Below are positions 24,593-36,497 of a stretch of DNA of 64,000 nt, one piece after another. This DNA is from Argopecten irradians (Eukaryota; Mollusca; Bivalvia; Pectinida; Pectinidae). The stretch lies in the NCBI RefSeq assembly GCF_041381155.1, contig NC_091134.1, positions 37,655,338 to 37,719,337 of the forward strand, written 5' to 3'. The notes beneath the pieces were generated by a model. The model saw only the letters and a list, made by a program, of their open reading frames with translations, ran no database searches and was not told where the DNA came from. The first letter of the stretch is position 1. Each line of letters starts with the position of its first letter. Made by a program: the position numbers and the translations under genes.

Positions 24593-26058
24593 ATGGCAAG
24601 CAGAAAAAGCTTAAGAATCCAGAGAAGACATCAAGTAGATTCAGATGAAGACTCAGATATTGAAATGATACTGGCACAGTCACAGGCTAACAATAGCAAG
24701 AAGAAAAAGAGTCAAAGATCAACCAACATGTTTCATGGTTTGACTCCACAGACATCACCTGAAGAGGAAGGTCATGCAGTTACAGGTCAAGGCAAAACAG
24801 AAGCAAGTCAAGGTCATAAGGATCAACAAAGTCATGTAGAAGAGAGATTGAATACCTTTGCTACAAGAATTGACAAGTTTGCAGACAACATAGAGATTAT
24901 ACATTCAACATTTCAAACCATATTAGCCCAGAATAACATGAAAGTAATCGATCAAGACATCAGTGACAATGCTGGACTAGTACAGAAACATTGTGTACCA
25001 GCCATGGTTATAAACTCAGAATCAAGCTATGATCAAAACTCGGATGGTGAAGATCCTGATGACAGTGATAACATCACTGCAGCTACTGTTGGAGTTAAAT
25101 ATAAGGCACCTAGTGGAACAACACGGCTCCCACCTTTTACAGACAAGGAAACATGGAAAATATGGTTCAACTGTTTCGAAACCATAGCAGACAGGAGTAA
25201 CTGGAACAAAGGTCAACGACTTGATCAACTATTGCCAAAACTTCAAGGTAAAGCTGGTGAATTTGTATTTGGTCAGCTTCCAAGAAAGACAAGGAACAAT
25301 TATAATACTCTTATTAAGGAGTTAAACAACAGATACAAAGTGATAGAAACTTCAAAGACATTTGCAGCTCAATTTTCCAAAAGACAGCAGAAAGCATGAG
25401 AAACAGTAGAAGAATATGCAGCAGAACTCAAACGACTTTATGACAAAGGACACAAAGAAAGAGACTCTAAGACAAGAGATGAAGATATATTACGGAAATT
25501 CTTTAACGGACTCCAGAATCAGAAGGCAAGCTTTGAGGTGGAGTACCAAAAAGATCCAAAAGATGATGATGAAGCAGTTTACTTCATCGTTAGCTACATT
25601 GAAACAAAAAGAACTCAGAAAATTGACAGTGAGACTACATTACGAACAACTACATCAACATTAAAGAATGATTCTAGCAGCGAAGAGGACTTGACAAATG
25701 AAAACCACATCAGATATGTTGATTTATTTAAGAAATACAGAAAAAGGGAAGTAACTCAACAAACAAGGCAACTTGTGTAACTCCGGAGGATATGTTCAGA
25801 ATCATGGAGAAGTATCTAGAGGAAATAAAGAACATTCTAGGAAAATCAGCCTTTTCTACGAACAAAACTTCCCAATTCAACGACAAGAGATGCTATACAT
25901 GTGGCAACGCAGGTCACTTTTCTAGAAGATGTCCATTTAATCAGCAACGCCAGAGGGATATCAATCATACCTATCAATATTACCAGGGTCAAAATATGGG
26001 ACAGCAGCAAAGCCAAGGCTTCAATGGTAATGCAGGGCAGCAAACTGGACAGCAGTAA
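24593..26058 (+). pseudogene. Gag of the gag-only retroelement, body 1
   Basis: The Gag-like frame starts at an ATG at 24593 (MASRKSLRIQ). After a charged N-terminal region comes a capsid-like segment with the LPPF...W...F motif common to Ty3/Gypsy Gag proteins (about 25130-25400). The frame meets a TGA at 25397-25399, continues open in the same frame to a TAA at 25778-25780, and is followed in the -1 frame by a segment ending at 26058. That last segment holds one CCHC zinc knuckle (CYTCGNAGHFSRRC, C-X2-C-X4-H-X4-C) and a Gln/Gly-rich tail. Both breaks recur in body 2. It is described as broken because readthrough and frameshifting cannot be shown from sequence. Confidence 0.75.
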
Positions 26059-26331
26059 AGCGACATCGCCAACAACCGATGACCACTTGACGAACGATGA
26101 AGTCAAAGTTTAAATGAACTGTGCTAATACATTTTGTTATTGGGACAAAATATCTTTGACTTTCTGAGACGCAACACTTATAATTTTACAGTTCCTTGTT
26201 CTTCATAATTTACATGTTACAGTTATTATAAACTTTATCCATGACGTCAGTGATTTAGTAACTTACGAGTGTCAACGAGAAACATGTTTGTGCGTTCATG
26301 GGGACATGAACATTTATTGCGGGGGGAGTAG

Positions 26332-27634
26332 TGTGACAAGATGAGATCTTGTGTTTCTGTGATGTGTCACGTTTATTACGATATTATTTCAATCTGTAGG
26401 AATATCAGAACATCTGTGAATAATTATTAACTAGAAGATACTAGGAAACGTAATTCAACCATTGGTAAATATATACCTGATCTTTAATGTATCGGAACCG
26501 GCCGATATTCAGATAAAGTATGAGCGATCCGTTGAGAGAAAGCGTGGTTAGTTACAGGAAGTGTGAACCGGAAATGACGTAGTACGCAAGTTGTCGTGTG
26601 TGAAATATTCCTATTTTAGTACGAGCGAGTATAGCAGAGTTTCGGATGTAAATACAGTTCGTATGCAAGTTATAACTAGTTTTGTAGGTTAGGATGTGTT
26701 TATTTATTACGTATAATACAAATGTTGCAAATTTGGGAGTCAAGGTGTGAGTACGTCTAGTGATGTTTCTCTGTGTAACTTTCCGCTAGGGATGTAAGAG
26801 GTGTTTCCTCGATCCCGATGCGGTTGTCTTGTCATTGTATTGTGTATGTGTACATGTGTACGTGTTAAATGTGGGGAATTTTCCAGTATTTTTATAGGAT
26901 TTTCGTAACTAGGAAACTTAGATTATTCTGTCATTATTTGGGAATGGATTGTAGTCAACTTAACTGTTCTGATTCTAGAGAATCGTTTTGGGGAAATAGT
27001 TATTATCCAGTGATAAATTTTTATATAGAGGTACATTTTTATTCAGAAGTATTAGGGAATTATTTTTACATTTTTTAGATGCTGGATATTGCTGGATTTA
27101 TTGGTAGGAAATATTGTAATTTAACCATAGGATAGCTACTGTGAGAGTGTGTTGAGCAAGGAATAGATCTTCAGGATTGTATCATTGTTTATTGTAATAT
27201 ATTTGAAACATAATTAAATTATTTAACTTTATTTAACTCTTGGTTGTATTTGATTAGGAATCACAGTCTCGGTGACAGTGATTATTTGGTATGAGAATCT
27301 TGAAACCTCATACCTATGTAACTGAAGTTTGTTATAAATTATACATTGTACCTAATGGTCCAAGGGTAGACAACTCCAGGAAACCTAGACATATGTTTGA
27401 AGACTGAAATGACTAATTGGTGCCGCAGATGCTGAGACGAAGAAGATCCCATGTGGAAGAAGATGCCTTACAAGAGACTTTTATGACTTATAATAGATTT
27501 TAATGAGATAGTCCTTGACCATTAGTCGAGTCCTTTATGGACATGGTATCAATCAGTTTGATACCCAACCTATGTAACGGTCAGACACGCTACCTGAGTT
27601 ATAGTGGTTTTGGTCATACCACTTGGCCGTTACA
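26332..27634 (+). repeat. LTR 2 (shared middle)
   Basis: 1303 bp, TGTGACAAG to GTTACA, preceded by the purine tract GCGGGGGGAG. Compared with LTR 1 it lacks about 125 bp. It shares that deletion and several substitutions with LTR 3. Confidence 0.85.
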
Positions 27635-27642
27635 TAGAGTTT

Positions 27643-27679
27643 TGGTGGCAGCGGAAAACTAGAGTTTTGGTGGCAGCGG
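27643..27679 (+). other. Duplicated primer-binding site, body 2
   Basis: The same two TGGTGGCAGCGG copies as in body 1, at 27643-27654 and 27668-27679. The duplication therefore predates the tandem arrangement. Confidence 0.65.
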
Positions 27680-29121
27680 AAAACTAGAGTTTTGGTTATT
27701 ATAGTATATATTTTTGTAATGATAAGACTATAGGAATTATACAGTCCTGAGAGTGTGTGTGGTTGTAGATCATCATACAATGTTATGTGTTGATGATATT
27801 TTATTTTTGTGGATAAATAATATTTTTCATGTATAGAAATGAGGCATTTATATTTTGGAAAATATATTTATGGATAGCGACTATCATTTTTCATGTATAG
27901 AGTCGAGGGATCTATATGTTGAGAATTGTAGCTGTAGAATGTATCTGACTTTGTGGAATGGTGAATAATGGATTGTTAAATATTATGATTAACTACATAT
28001 ATGTGTTGAGGCACACATATTTTAAGTTGATAGCTAATATGTATCAGTATAACTGGATGGTGCTTATGAGGTTAAAGGCTCTTGACAGATTATGTGATTA
28101 CAGACACCATGATTTCTCTATAGACAAATGTCAGATGTAGAATCCTAAATATAGGAAAGATTAAGTTGTATGTTTTATATGGTTATTTGGATGGAAAGTA
28201 GAGTCCTACCACCAGTGGGTTGTCTTGTTTGCTTGCTACCTTTCATGTGAGACATACCTCATATATGTATATTATGATTAACCAAGGTATGGAGGAGCTA
28301 GCAATCTCTTATTAGTTAAAGAGGATTTTGTTTGGTATGGATGGTGCTATTCCAGTGAGACATACTTATAATGGAGTATGGGGATATATTGTTTTTGTTT
28401 TGGAAGTACATCCTGGTTTTTTTTACTATTTAGCTACCTGGAGCTACTTAGTTGAATATGTACTATTTTTTTTTTGTAATGGAGAGAAGTTCAAGGAAAG
28501 GCTTGTAACTTGGGGCAGTTTTGGAAAGTTAATATACCGTTATATCTTTAACAAGGCCTGGTGGTAGATTATATGTTTTTTATTGTATTGTGAGTACGTG
28601 AGTTTATCTTGTAATGATAAAGATACTACTAAGTGTTGAATTACTGGAAGATGTTGCAGTAAAGGTGTAAAATGGATAGAATTTTTATTTAATGAAATTC
28701 TGTGTAGATTATTAATGTTATTATATAATATCAAGCAAAACTAGATGGTACAATATATACATTTTACAGGAATTTCAATCTTCCTTGTTGTATTTACTGG
28801 GAATCTGAGGGCCCTCTCCCTAGTCAAGTAACATTCCTTACGCTGGTCGGTTAGAACTTTTGGGGAACCTTGATCGTCTTGTTAAGTGTAATTATTCCAG
28901 GTAACACTCCGGTGATTCCGGTATACTCCCGTGTAAAACTTCCAGGTAACAATCCGGTGTTTCCGGTATATTCCTGTGTAAAACTTCCAGGTAACAATCC
29001 GGTGTTTCCGGTATATTCCTGTGTAACTATACATTCAGACAATAACCAGGTGTTTCCTGTACCGTCTGAACGGTAAACCTCGCAGCTGATCATCATTCCT
29101 GTGAACTCGTGAAGATACAAG

Positions 29122-30587
29122 ATGGCAAGCAGAAAAAGCTTAAGAATCCAGAGAAGACATCAAGTAGATTCAGATGAAGACTCAGATATTGAAATGATAC
29201 TGGCACAGTCACAGGCTAACAATAGCAAGAAGAAAAAGAGTCAAAGATCAACCAACATGTTTCATGGTTTGACTCCACAGACATCACCTGAAGAGGAAGG
29301 TCATGCAGTTACAGGTCAAGGCAAAACAGAAGCAAGTCAAGGTCATAAGGATCAACAAAGTCATGTAGAAGAGAGATTGAATACCTTTGCTACAAGAATT
29401 GACAAGTTTGCAGACAACATAGAGATTATACATTCAACATTTTAAACCATATTAGCCCAGAATAACATGAAAGTAATCGATCAAGACATCAGTGACAATG
29501 CTGGACTAGTACAGAAACATTGTGTACCAGCCATGGTTATAAACTCAGAATCAAGCTATGATCAAAACTCGGATGGTGAAGATCCTGATGACAGTGATAA
29601 CATCACTGCAGCTACTGTTGGAGTTAAATATAAGGCACCTAGTGGAACAACACGGCTCCCACCTTTTACAGACAAGGAAACATGGAAAATATGGTTCAAC
29701 TGTTTCGAAACCATAGCAGACAGGAGTAACTGGAACAAAGGTCAACGACTTGATCAACTATTGCCAAAACTTTAAGGTAAAGCTGGTGAATTTGTATTTG
29801 GTCAGCTTCCAAGAAAGACAAGGAACAATTATAATACTCTTATTAAGGAGTTAAACAACAGATACAAAGTGATAGAAACTTCAAAGACATTTGCAGCTCA
29901 ATTTTCCAAAAGACAGCAGAAAGCATGAGAAACAGTAGAAGAATATGCAGCAGAACTCAAACGACTTTATGACAAAGGACACAAAGAAAGAGACTCTAAG
30001 ACAAGAGATGAAGATATATTACGGAAATTCTTTAACGGACTCCAGAATCAGAAGGCAAGCTTTGAGGTGGAGTACCAAAAAGATCCAAAAGATGATGATG
30101 AAGCAGTTTACTTCATCGTTAGCTACATTGAAACAAAAAGAACTCAGAAAATTGACAGTGAGACTACATTACGAACAACTACATCAACATTAAAGAATGA
30201 TTCTAGCAGCGAAGAGGACTTGACAAATGAAAACCACATCAGATATGTTGATTTATTTAAGAAATACAGAAAAAGGGAAGTAACTCAACAAACAAGGCAA
30301 CTTGTGTAACTCCGGAGGATATGTTCAGAATCATGGAGAAGTATCTAGAGGAAATAAAGAACATTCTAGGAAAATCAGCCTTTTCTACGAACAAAACTTC
30401 CCAATTCAACGACAAGAGATGCTATACATGTGGCAACGCAGGTCACTTTTCTAGAAGATGTCCATTTAATCAGCAACGCCAGAGGGATATCAATCATACC
30501 TATCAATATTACCAGGGTCAAAATATGGGACAGCAGCAAAGCCAAGGCTTCAATGGTAATGCAGGGCAGCAAACTGGACAGCAGTAA
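29122..30587 (+). pseudogene. Gag of the gag-only retroelement, body 2
   Basis: A near-identical copy of the body 1 Gag region, with the same internal TGA (29926-29928) and the same frame change before the CCHC segment. It has two extra nonsense changes, CAA to TAA, at about 29443 and 29773. Both are C-to-T in a TTCAA context. This copy is more degraded than body 1 despite very high overall identity. Confidence 0.75.
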
Positions 30588-30860
30588 AGCGACATCGCCA
30601 ACAACCGATGACCACTTGACGAACGATGAAGTCAAAGTTTAAATGAACTGTGCTAATACATTTTGTTATTGGGACAAAATATCTTTGACTTTCTGAGACG
30701 CAACACTTATAATTTTACAGTTCCTTGTTCTTCATAATTTACATGTTACAGTTATTATAAACTTTATCCATGACGTCAGTGATTTAGTAATTTACGAGTG
30801 TCAACGAGAAACATGTTTGTGCGTTCATGGGGACATGAACATTTATTGCGGGGGGAGTAG

Positions 30861-32135
30861 TGTGACAAGATGAGATCTTGTGTTTCTGTGATGTGTCACG
30901 TTTATTACGATATTATTTCAATCTGTAGGAATATCAGAACATCTGTGAATAATTATTAACTAGAAGATACTAGAAAACGTAATTCAACCATTGGTAAATA
31001 TATACCTGATCTTTAATGTATCGGAACCGGCCGATATTCAGATAAAGTATGAGCGATCCGTTGAGAGAAAGCGTGGTTAGTTACAGGAAGTGTGAACCGG
31101 AAATGACGTAGTACGCAAGTTGTCGTGTGTGAAATATTCCTATTTTAGTACGAGCGAGTATAGCAGAGTTTCGGATGTAAATACAGTTCGTATGCAAGTT
31201 ATAACTAGTTTTGTAGGTTAGGATGTGTTTATTTATTACGTATAATACAAATGTTGCAAATTTGGGAGTCAAGGTGTGAGTACGTCTAGTGATGTTTCTC
31301 TGTGTAACTTTCCGCTAGGGATGTAAGAGGTGTTTCCTCGATCCCGATGCGGTTGTCTTGTCATTGTATTGTGTATGTGTACATGTGTACGTGTTAAATG
31401 TGGGGAATTTTCCAGTATTTTTATAGGATTTTCGTAACTAGGAAACTTAGATTATTCTGTCATTATTTGGGAATGGATTGTAGTCAACTTAACTGTTCTG
31501 ATTCTAGAGAATCGTTTTGGGGAAATAGTTACTATCCAGTGATAGATTTTTATATAGAGGTACATTTTTATTCAGAAGTATTAGGGAATTATTTTTACAT
31601 TTTTTAGATGCTGGAGATTGCTGAACCATAGGATAGCTACTGTGAGAGTGTGTTGAGCAAGGAATAGATCTTCAGGATTGTATCATTGTTTATTGTAATA
31701 TATTTGAAACATAATTAAATTATTTAACTTTATTTAACTCTTGGTTGTATTTGATTAGGAATCACAGTCACGGTAACAGTGATTATTTGGTATGAGAATC
31801 TTGAAACCTCATACCTATGTAACTGAAGTTTGTTATAAATTATACATTGTACCTAATGGTCCAAGGGTAGACAACTCCAGGAAACCTAGACATATGTTTG
31901 AAGACTGAAATGACTAATTGGTGCCGCAGATGCTGAGACGAAGAAGATCCCATGTGGAAGAAGATGCCTTACAAGAGACTTTTATGACTTATAATAGATT
32001 TTAATGAGATAGTCCTTGACCATTAGTCGAGTCCTTTATGGACATGGTATCAATCAGTTTGATACCCAACCTATGTAACGGTCAGACACGCTACCTGAGT
32101 TATAGTGGTTTTGGTCATACCACTTGGCCGTTACA
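30861..32135 (+). repeat. LTR 3 (3' outer)
   Basis: 1275 bp, TGTGACAAG to GTTACA, followed by unrelated sequence ATATTG. It shares the LTR 2 deletion and additionally lacks about 30 bp near 31622. Confidence 0.85.
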
Positions 32136-32694
32136 ATATTGATCAGCAGGTTTATTTGGTACGTCGACACACGGTAAAGTAGAAATATTTTAGGAAATTG
32201 GTGAATATTTTGATAAAATTGCATAAAAATCAGCCTTTGAATTCCCTATGTATGAACCTTTAGTGAATGACATAATCGTCATTGAATCGTACTTTATAGG
32301 AAGAACATTTTATGTTTTGGCTATCTTACGAGTATATACATGTACCCTGATAGGTTAACTTCGTATTTGTCCTAGTTCAAATGTGGATTTGTTATTTCAA
32401 AAGCAATGACTAATACAAACAATAAAATAAAATAATTGATAACCTTCATCTTTGTTCAAGGTTAAGAATAAGTCATAACGTCGTCCTAAGGACGTCCTAA
32501 GTTAAGATAATTTTCTCTGTTTGCGTAATTGGAAAATGTATATATTTCAGTAACATTTTGATACAATATTGGTCATGTGACATTTGTGCGTTTTGATATT
32601 TTTTTCTTCATATGTATAACATGTATTGTTTACCATACCAATTGTGTTCTATATTTAAAAAAAATCTATATTTAGAAACATGTATTTATAAGCA

Positions 32695-32703
32695 TATATA
32701 AAA
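32695..32703 (+). promoter_or_regulatory. TATA box of the cadherin-mucin gene
   Basis: TATATAAAA about 80 bp upstream of the ATG at 32775. Normal spacing would put transcription start near 32725, giving a leader of about 50 nt. Confidence 0.6.
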
Positions 32704-32774
32704 CCGCTCAGTATGTATTTAATGTGGAGTGTTTGGAATAATCAGTCAAACGTTCTTTTGTAGAAGGACAAACA

Positions 32775-32844
32775 ATGGCGATACCAACGTTTCTTTCCTG
32801 TCTTTTTGGATTCCTATTTTTATTACCATTCTGTGCCGGTCAAG
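32775..32844 (+). CDS. Cadherin-mucin gene, exon 1 (signal peptide)
   Basis: The first coding exon of a secreted or membrane protein. ATG in a good context (AACAATGG) opens 23 codons: a short start MAIPT, a hydrophobic core FLSCLFGFLFLLPF, and a small-residue cleavage region CAGQ. The donor CAAG|GTAATA leaves phase 1. A TATA box lies at a natural distance upstream. The start is supported by the signal peptide, the splice donor and the promoter together. Confidence 0.75.
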
Positions 32845-33981
32845 GTAATACTATATATTGTGATGTAACTATATATTGTGATGTAATCAATATCAGATAA
32901 ACAAAGTTTACACAATTTATTTATTTTACACGAGTGAGTTATTTAACGTTAAAGCTCGCGTCTTTTGTATTTAAAAAAAAGTGTCAAATAAATTCCACAT
33001 CCAACAAGCACAAGTTGTTTGATCTGTTTCTACCACAATTAAATAATCCACAATAAGGTCAAAATAAGATAACATTATTTGCTGACAAATGCAAAAAAGG
33101 TGTAGTTATATCATCATAAGCAAATGGGCACTCATTAATATTCAAAAATCTTAATTTAATAAAGAATGTGTTAATAAATATCATTTTAATTATAAACAAC
33201 GATTCCATGTATTAAATAATCATTAGACCATGGTTATCAAGTCCAGCCTAGGTTCGTTAATCCTACCGAAAACACCACAGTTTCCTTGTACGGCAGGATA
33301 TACCACTAAACAAAAGACAAGTATGAGTTTTGAGTCGACAGTTTATGCTTCGAATGTTAAGACATGAAAGATTCAGACGCCGTCACGCATCCGGTTTCAA
33401 CAGCGGTCTGTTCTGCAAACAGCGGTCGGAGTAAAGCAACATAACCTCACTCTATAATTGATGACATTAGAAATTTGTGACGTGACAATGAGAAAAAAAA
33501 GTAGTTCGGGTCAAAGTTTAAAATGTCGACCAATCAAAAGACCGGCAGGTATTATTCCACTTGTGGAATATCAATATATTTATCCAACCCTTCGCACATT
33601 TATGTAATGGCCTGAGACTGGAATTACACGACGTAATAGTGGTAGAAATTGTTATTAATCTTCGCAAAATTGTCGATTTGTTGTATTTGTGCGTGTCTGG
33701 TATCAATACAACGTTATAGAAATATCTTATTTCATTGTACATGAACAACTCTTGCGCAATAATTTCAACATAACGATAAAGAATCTAAATGCAATGGACT
33801 TTTCGAATGAAGGAATATATTTTATTTTTCTTTCGATATATTAGTACTTGAAATATGATTGGGCTAAGACGCTAACACAATCATTTTCACGATTCTCAAA
33901 GTTCAACAAAATTTTCAAAATTGATTTTGCACTTATAAAAAGGCATGTTCCACTACAGTTATTATATATATTATGTTTCAG

Positions 33982-34026
33982 CAGATCCCCCAACTGTATA
34001 CATTTCAGATAGAGATGTAATGAAAG
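33982..34026 (+). CDS. Cadherin-mucin gene, exon 2
   Basis: A short phase-1 to phase-1 exon between acceptor ATGTTTCAG and donor GAAAG|GTAAGAA. It reads ADPPTVYISDRDVMK and follows the signal peptide. An alternative acceptor three bases later gives the same frame. The sequence is too short to assign a fold. Confidence 0.6.
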
Positions 34027-34395
34027 GTAAGAATTCGTCATTGTCGCGAACGTACGAAAGCGGTCCGATACAAAATACGACATTGATGTTACTAAATGTT
34101 AAAATTACACTTTAAAATAAATGTATGAATGAGCTTAATGATTTCTTTAATCAATAGTATGGGTTTGATTAAGTATTGATAAAATTATAACGATAGTATA
34201 TAAACATTTATTTATACATGTATTAGTTCATGGTTATGAGAGATCTTTTATCTAGCTACTGGGACCATGAAAAACTACACTGATATAACAACACAATTAA
34301 TACATTTATGTAGTATTCGTTTTTATATGAAATTTCATGTCACGAATTTTTCTTTTACTTTGTTCTACATATTTTGTATCACATAATGTCATCAG

Positions 34396-34687
34396 TCTAT
34401 ATTTCAAAGAACACAACGGTACAATGTATTGCAAATATCCAGCGCAGGCCGCCAGGCCGCCATTCTGTCCCGCTGTCCTCGAAATTCAGACGTCACGTCA
34501 TTTTAACTGTCCTAACGTCACTTTTATGTTTCTGTGATGACGTCACAATGGGTTTCTTGCTCGACACAGCCAAAATCGCTCCAGGTCATATTACACTAGT
34601 GACATGTGCAAAAATATTACACGGGCGAAATCATTGGTTATCAGGGGGATTTTGTGATAAAAACGGTACCTGGCTAATTGGTCAAAA
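34396..34687 (+). CDS. Cadherin-mucin gene, exon 3 (Cys-containing, boundaries uncertain)
   Basis: Open region with acceptor candidates at 34395 (ATCAG, phase 1) and 34409 (CAAAG, other frame). The first reads on through VTCAKILHGRNHWLSGG then FCDKNGTW, whose Cys and Trp spacing is vaguely reminiscent of the end of a sushi/CCP module. The second gives a Cys-rich stretch but stops near 34537. A weak phase-1 donor AAATG|GTACGA would end the exon at 34687. Both frames look partly coding, so one indel may be present. Confidence 0.35.
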
Positions 34688-34730
34688 TGGTACGAAAATT
34701 GCTTCACACTTTTTTATTTGATTTTTACAG

Positions 34731-34877
34731 GCGATGTCTTTTGCATTGTAAATTGTTCTCTCGTGGAGATTCCTGATAATTGTAGACACTTTATGTACAT
34801 GAACGACACTGATCTGGACCAGACATATCTTCATATGGGGATTGATCTTCTTCAAAATTGTTATCTTTTCTGTGAGA
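34731..34877 (+). CDS. Cadherin-mucin gene, exon 4 (Cys-rich)
   Basis: A strong acceptor TTGATTTTTACAG at 34730 opens a phase-1 frame reading DVFCIVNCSLVEIPDNC and onwards with several further Cys residues. A possible donor TTTTCT|GTGAGA ends near 34877, but it does not join in frame with the next exon (35082), which is phase 0. Either this exon is alternative or terminal (a stop follows at about 34881), or a base is wrong. Confidence 0.45.
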
Positions 34878-35081
34878 CTTGATATACCTCCAATTTCAAT
34901 CATCAAACAGATAATTATATATTTTTTTCTCAATTATTCATATCATATTTATGTATAGTTACACTGTAAGTGATATCAGAGTATTTAAGAGTACTACCAA
35001 GTTTTATTTGCTACTATCTTTAAAATGTGGTTTTATCTTAGTATGTTCCTCATTTATCAATCACCGTTATCTTTTCTGTAG

Positions 35082-35117
35082 GACTTCGCAGGAGGACTCT
35101 GTTATTTTGACTGTGAG
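35082..35117 (+). CDS. Cadherin-mucin gene, exon 5 (micro-exon)
   Basis: A 36-bp phase-0 exon between TCTTTTCTGTAG and GAG|GTAAAT, reading DFAGGLCYFDCE. It joins in phase to the cadherin exons that follow. Its acceptor region closely resembles the end of exon 4 (GTTATCTTTTCTGT), a local duplication. Confidence 0.55.
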
Positions 35118-35382
35118 GTAAATATACACTCATACTGTATTATATGCAGAGAAGGCTTCTTTCACGCACCTAGACTTGCTTTCGTTGTAATTGCCAGACA
35201 AAAAGTGTTTAAAAGTCACGCTGAATCAAAAATCAATTACTTGTTCACATTTTTGCGATTTGTGAAATATACATGTACAGTAGACGCAATAATGCAATAC
35301 AGAGTTTCTTGTTTGTTATTCCATATATCATTCCTTATCAATTTGACTAATTTCATTAAGGTGGTTTCAAGTTTAATACTGA

Positions 35383-35408
35383 TATATATATATATATATA
35401 TATATATG
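35383..35408. repeat. (TA)n microsatellite
   Basis: About 13 TA units in the intron upstream of cadherin exon 6. Confidence 0.9.
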
Positions 35409-35445
35409 TATTAATTAATTAGTTTAATCATGGTATTATTTTCAG

Positions 35446-35541
35446 TCAGGAGAAAGAATATCTTTGTTTTTCCAAATAATCCAAGAAAATATCAATCCGA
35501 TACAATTCAATCAATCATCATATACAGTTAATGTCCCAGAG
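35446..35541 (+). CDS. Cadherin-mucin gene, exon 6 (cadherin repeat, start)
   Basis: A 32-codon phase-0 exon, acceptor ATTATTTTCAG and donor CCAGAG|GTAAGA. It ends in PIQFNQSSYTVNVPE, which fits the opening strand of a cadherin repeat (P.F....Y...V.E). The conserved Glu at the end corresponds to a calcium-binding position in classical repeats. Confidence 0.75.
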
Positions 35542-36056
35542 GTAAGACTCATTAATTATATTTTGAAACAATTGTAATTGATATGCTGTATAATTCTTAT
35601 ATTACGTGTGTAACAGTAAACTTATTTACAGTTATTGTGTAAGATATGTATGACCAATTTCTTCAGGTTGGTACGTCATACATGAAACAGTCACTCGTTG
35701 TATAACAGATATCGTTACATATCCATTGCAAAGCCATATCATTTTAGTTCCGAAATCAAAATTGTTTAATCACACACATTTGATACATGTGTTATTTCCT
35801 TGTAATAATTGCAATATATAATATATGAAATGAATCATTTTGTACCATTGAAAATGAAGTATTTTCGTTTTATGATAATATCAATTGCTCACCAAATCCA
35901 TTATTGAAAATCGCTAAAAATACCATTATTATTTTAGATCACTAAATCCATTATTGAAAATCGTTAAATTTACGATTATTATTTTAATCAAGATAAACAT
36001 TATATCATCGTTATATTGAATCTGTGTCTAAACAATATTCGATGCCTTTAATAAAG

Positions 36057-36155
36057 TCAACAGGAACTGATGTCGCCTTGTTTGAATTCAAGCAGAATAT
36101 AGTTCGGAGGAATGATTGTTACCTCAATAACTATGGTATATGGTTTACCATTCAG
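36057..36155 (+). CDS. Cadherin-mucin gene, exon 7 (cadherin repeat, middle)
   Basis: A 33-codon phase-0 exon, acceptor AATAAAG and donor CATTCAG|GTAATA. It begins STGTDVALFEF, matching the GT.V strand that follows the first cadherin motif, and ends YGIWFTIQ, in place of the usual N..(I/V).Y.I strand. The canonical DxD calcium motif is not evident. Confidence 0.75.
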
Positions 36156-36497
36156 GTAATAACTTTCATTACAATTATTCGTTTTTATAGCTTTGAAATT
36201 AATGACATATGTATTGTATCATCGGGTTGTTTAGAATGATATATTTTCGGTATTATGTGGGTGTCTTGTTCAATATTGTGTTTATCACACTTATGATTAC
36301 TAAATTGATTGGTTATTGAGTGACATATACAATTAAGCTACTTTTATTTCCTGTTGAGTTGTATTTGTAAAGGATATATTCACAATTATTATTCAACATT
36401 TATAATTTCCTTTAAAAATACAACCAGATGTGCATGTGTGTTGGGGAGAGTTTTAAAAAATCGCTTGTGCATCTGTCAAGATTTTATTTCTTATCAG

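Larger units (their letters stand above)
21676..32135 (+). mobile_element. Tandem gag-only LTR retrotransposon (LTR-body-LTR-body-LTR)
   Basis: Three long terminal repeats separated by two nearly identical bodies of about 3.2 kb. Each body has a tRNA-Leu-like primer-binding site, a long leader, a broken gag frame, a CCHC knuckle and a purine-rich tract before the next LTR. Only about 270 bp lie between the last Gag codon and the downstream LTR, so there is no protease, reverse transcriptase, RNase H or integrase: the element is non-autonomous, like the TR-GAG type known from plants. By eye the bodies differ at roughly ten positions, so the tandem is young. Shared middle LTRs suggest unequal recombination between LTRs. 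No obvious target-site duplication: the outer flanks are GATAG and ATATT. Confidence 0.85.
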
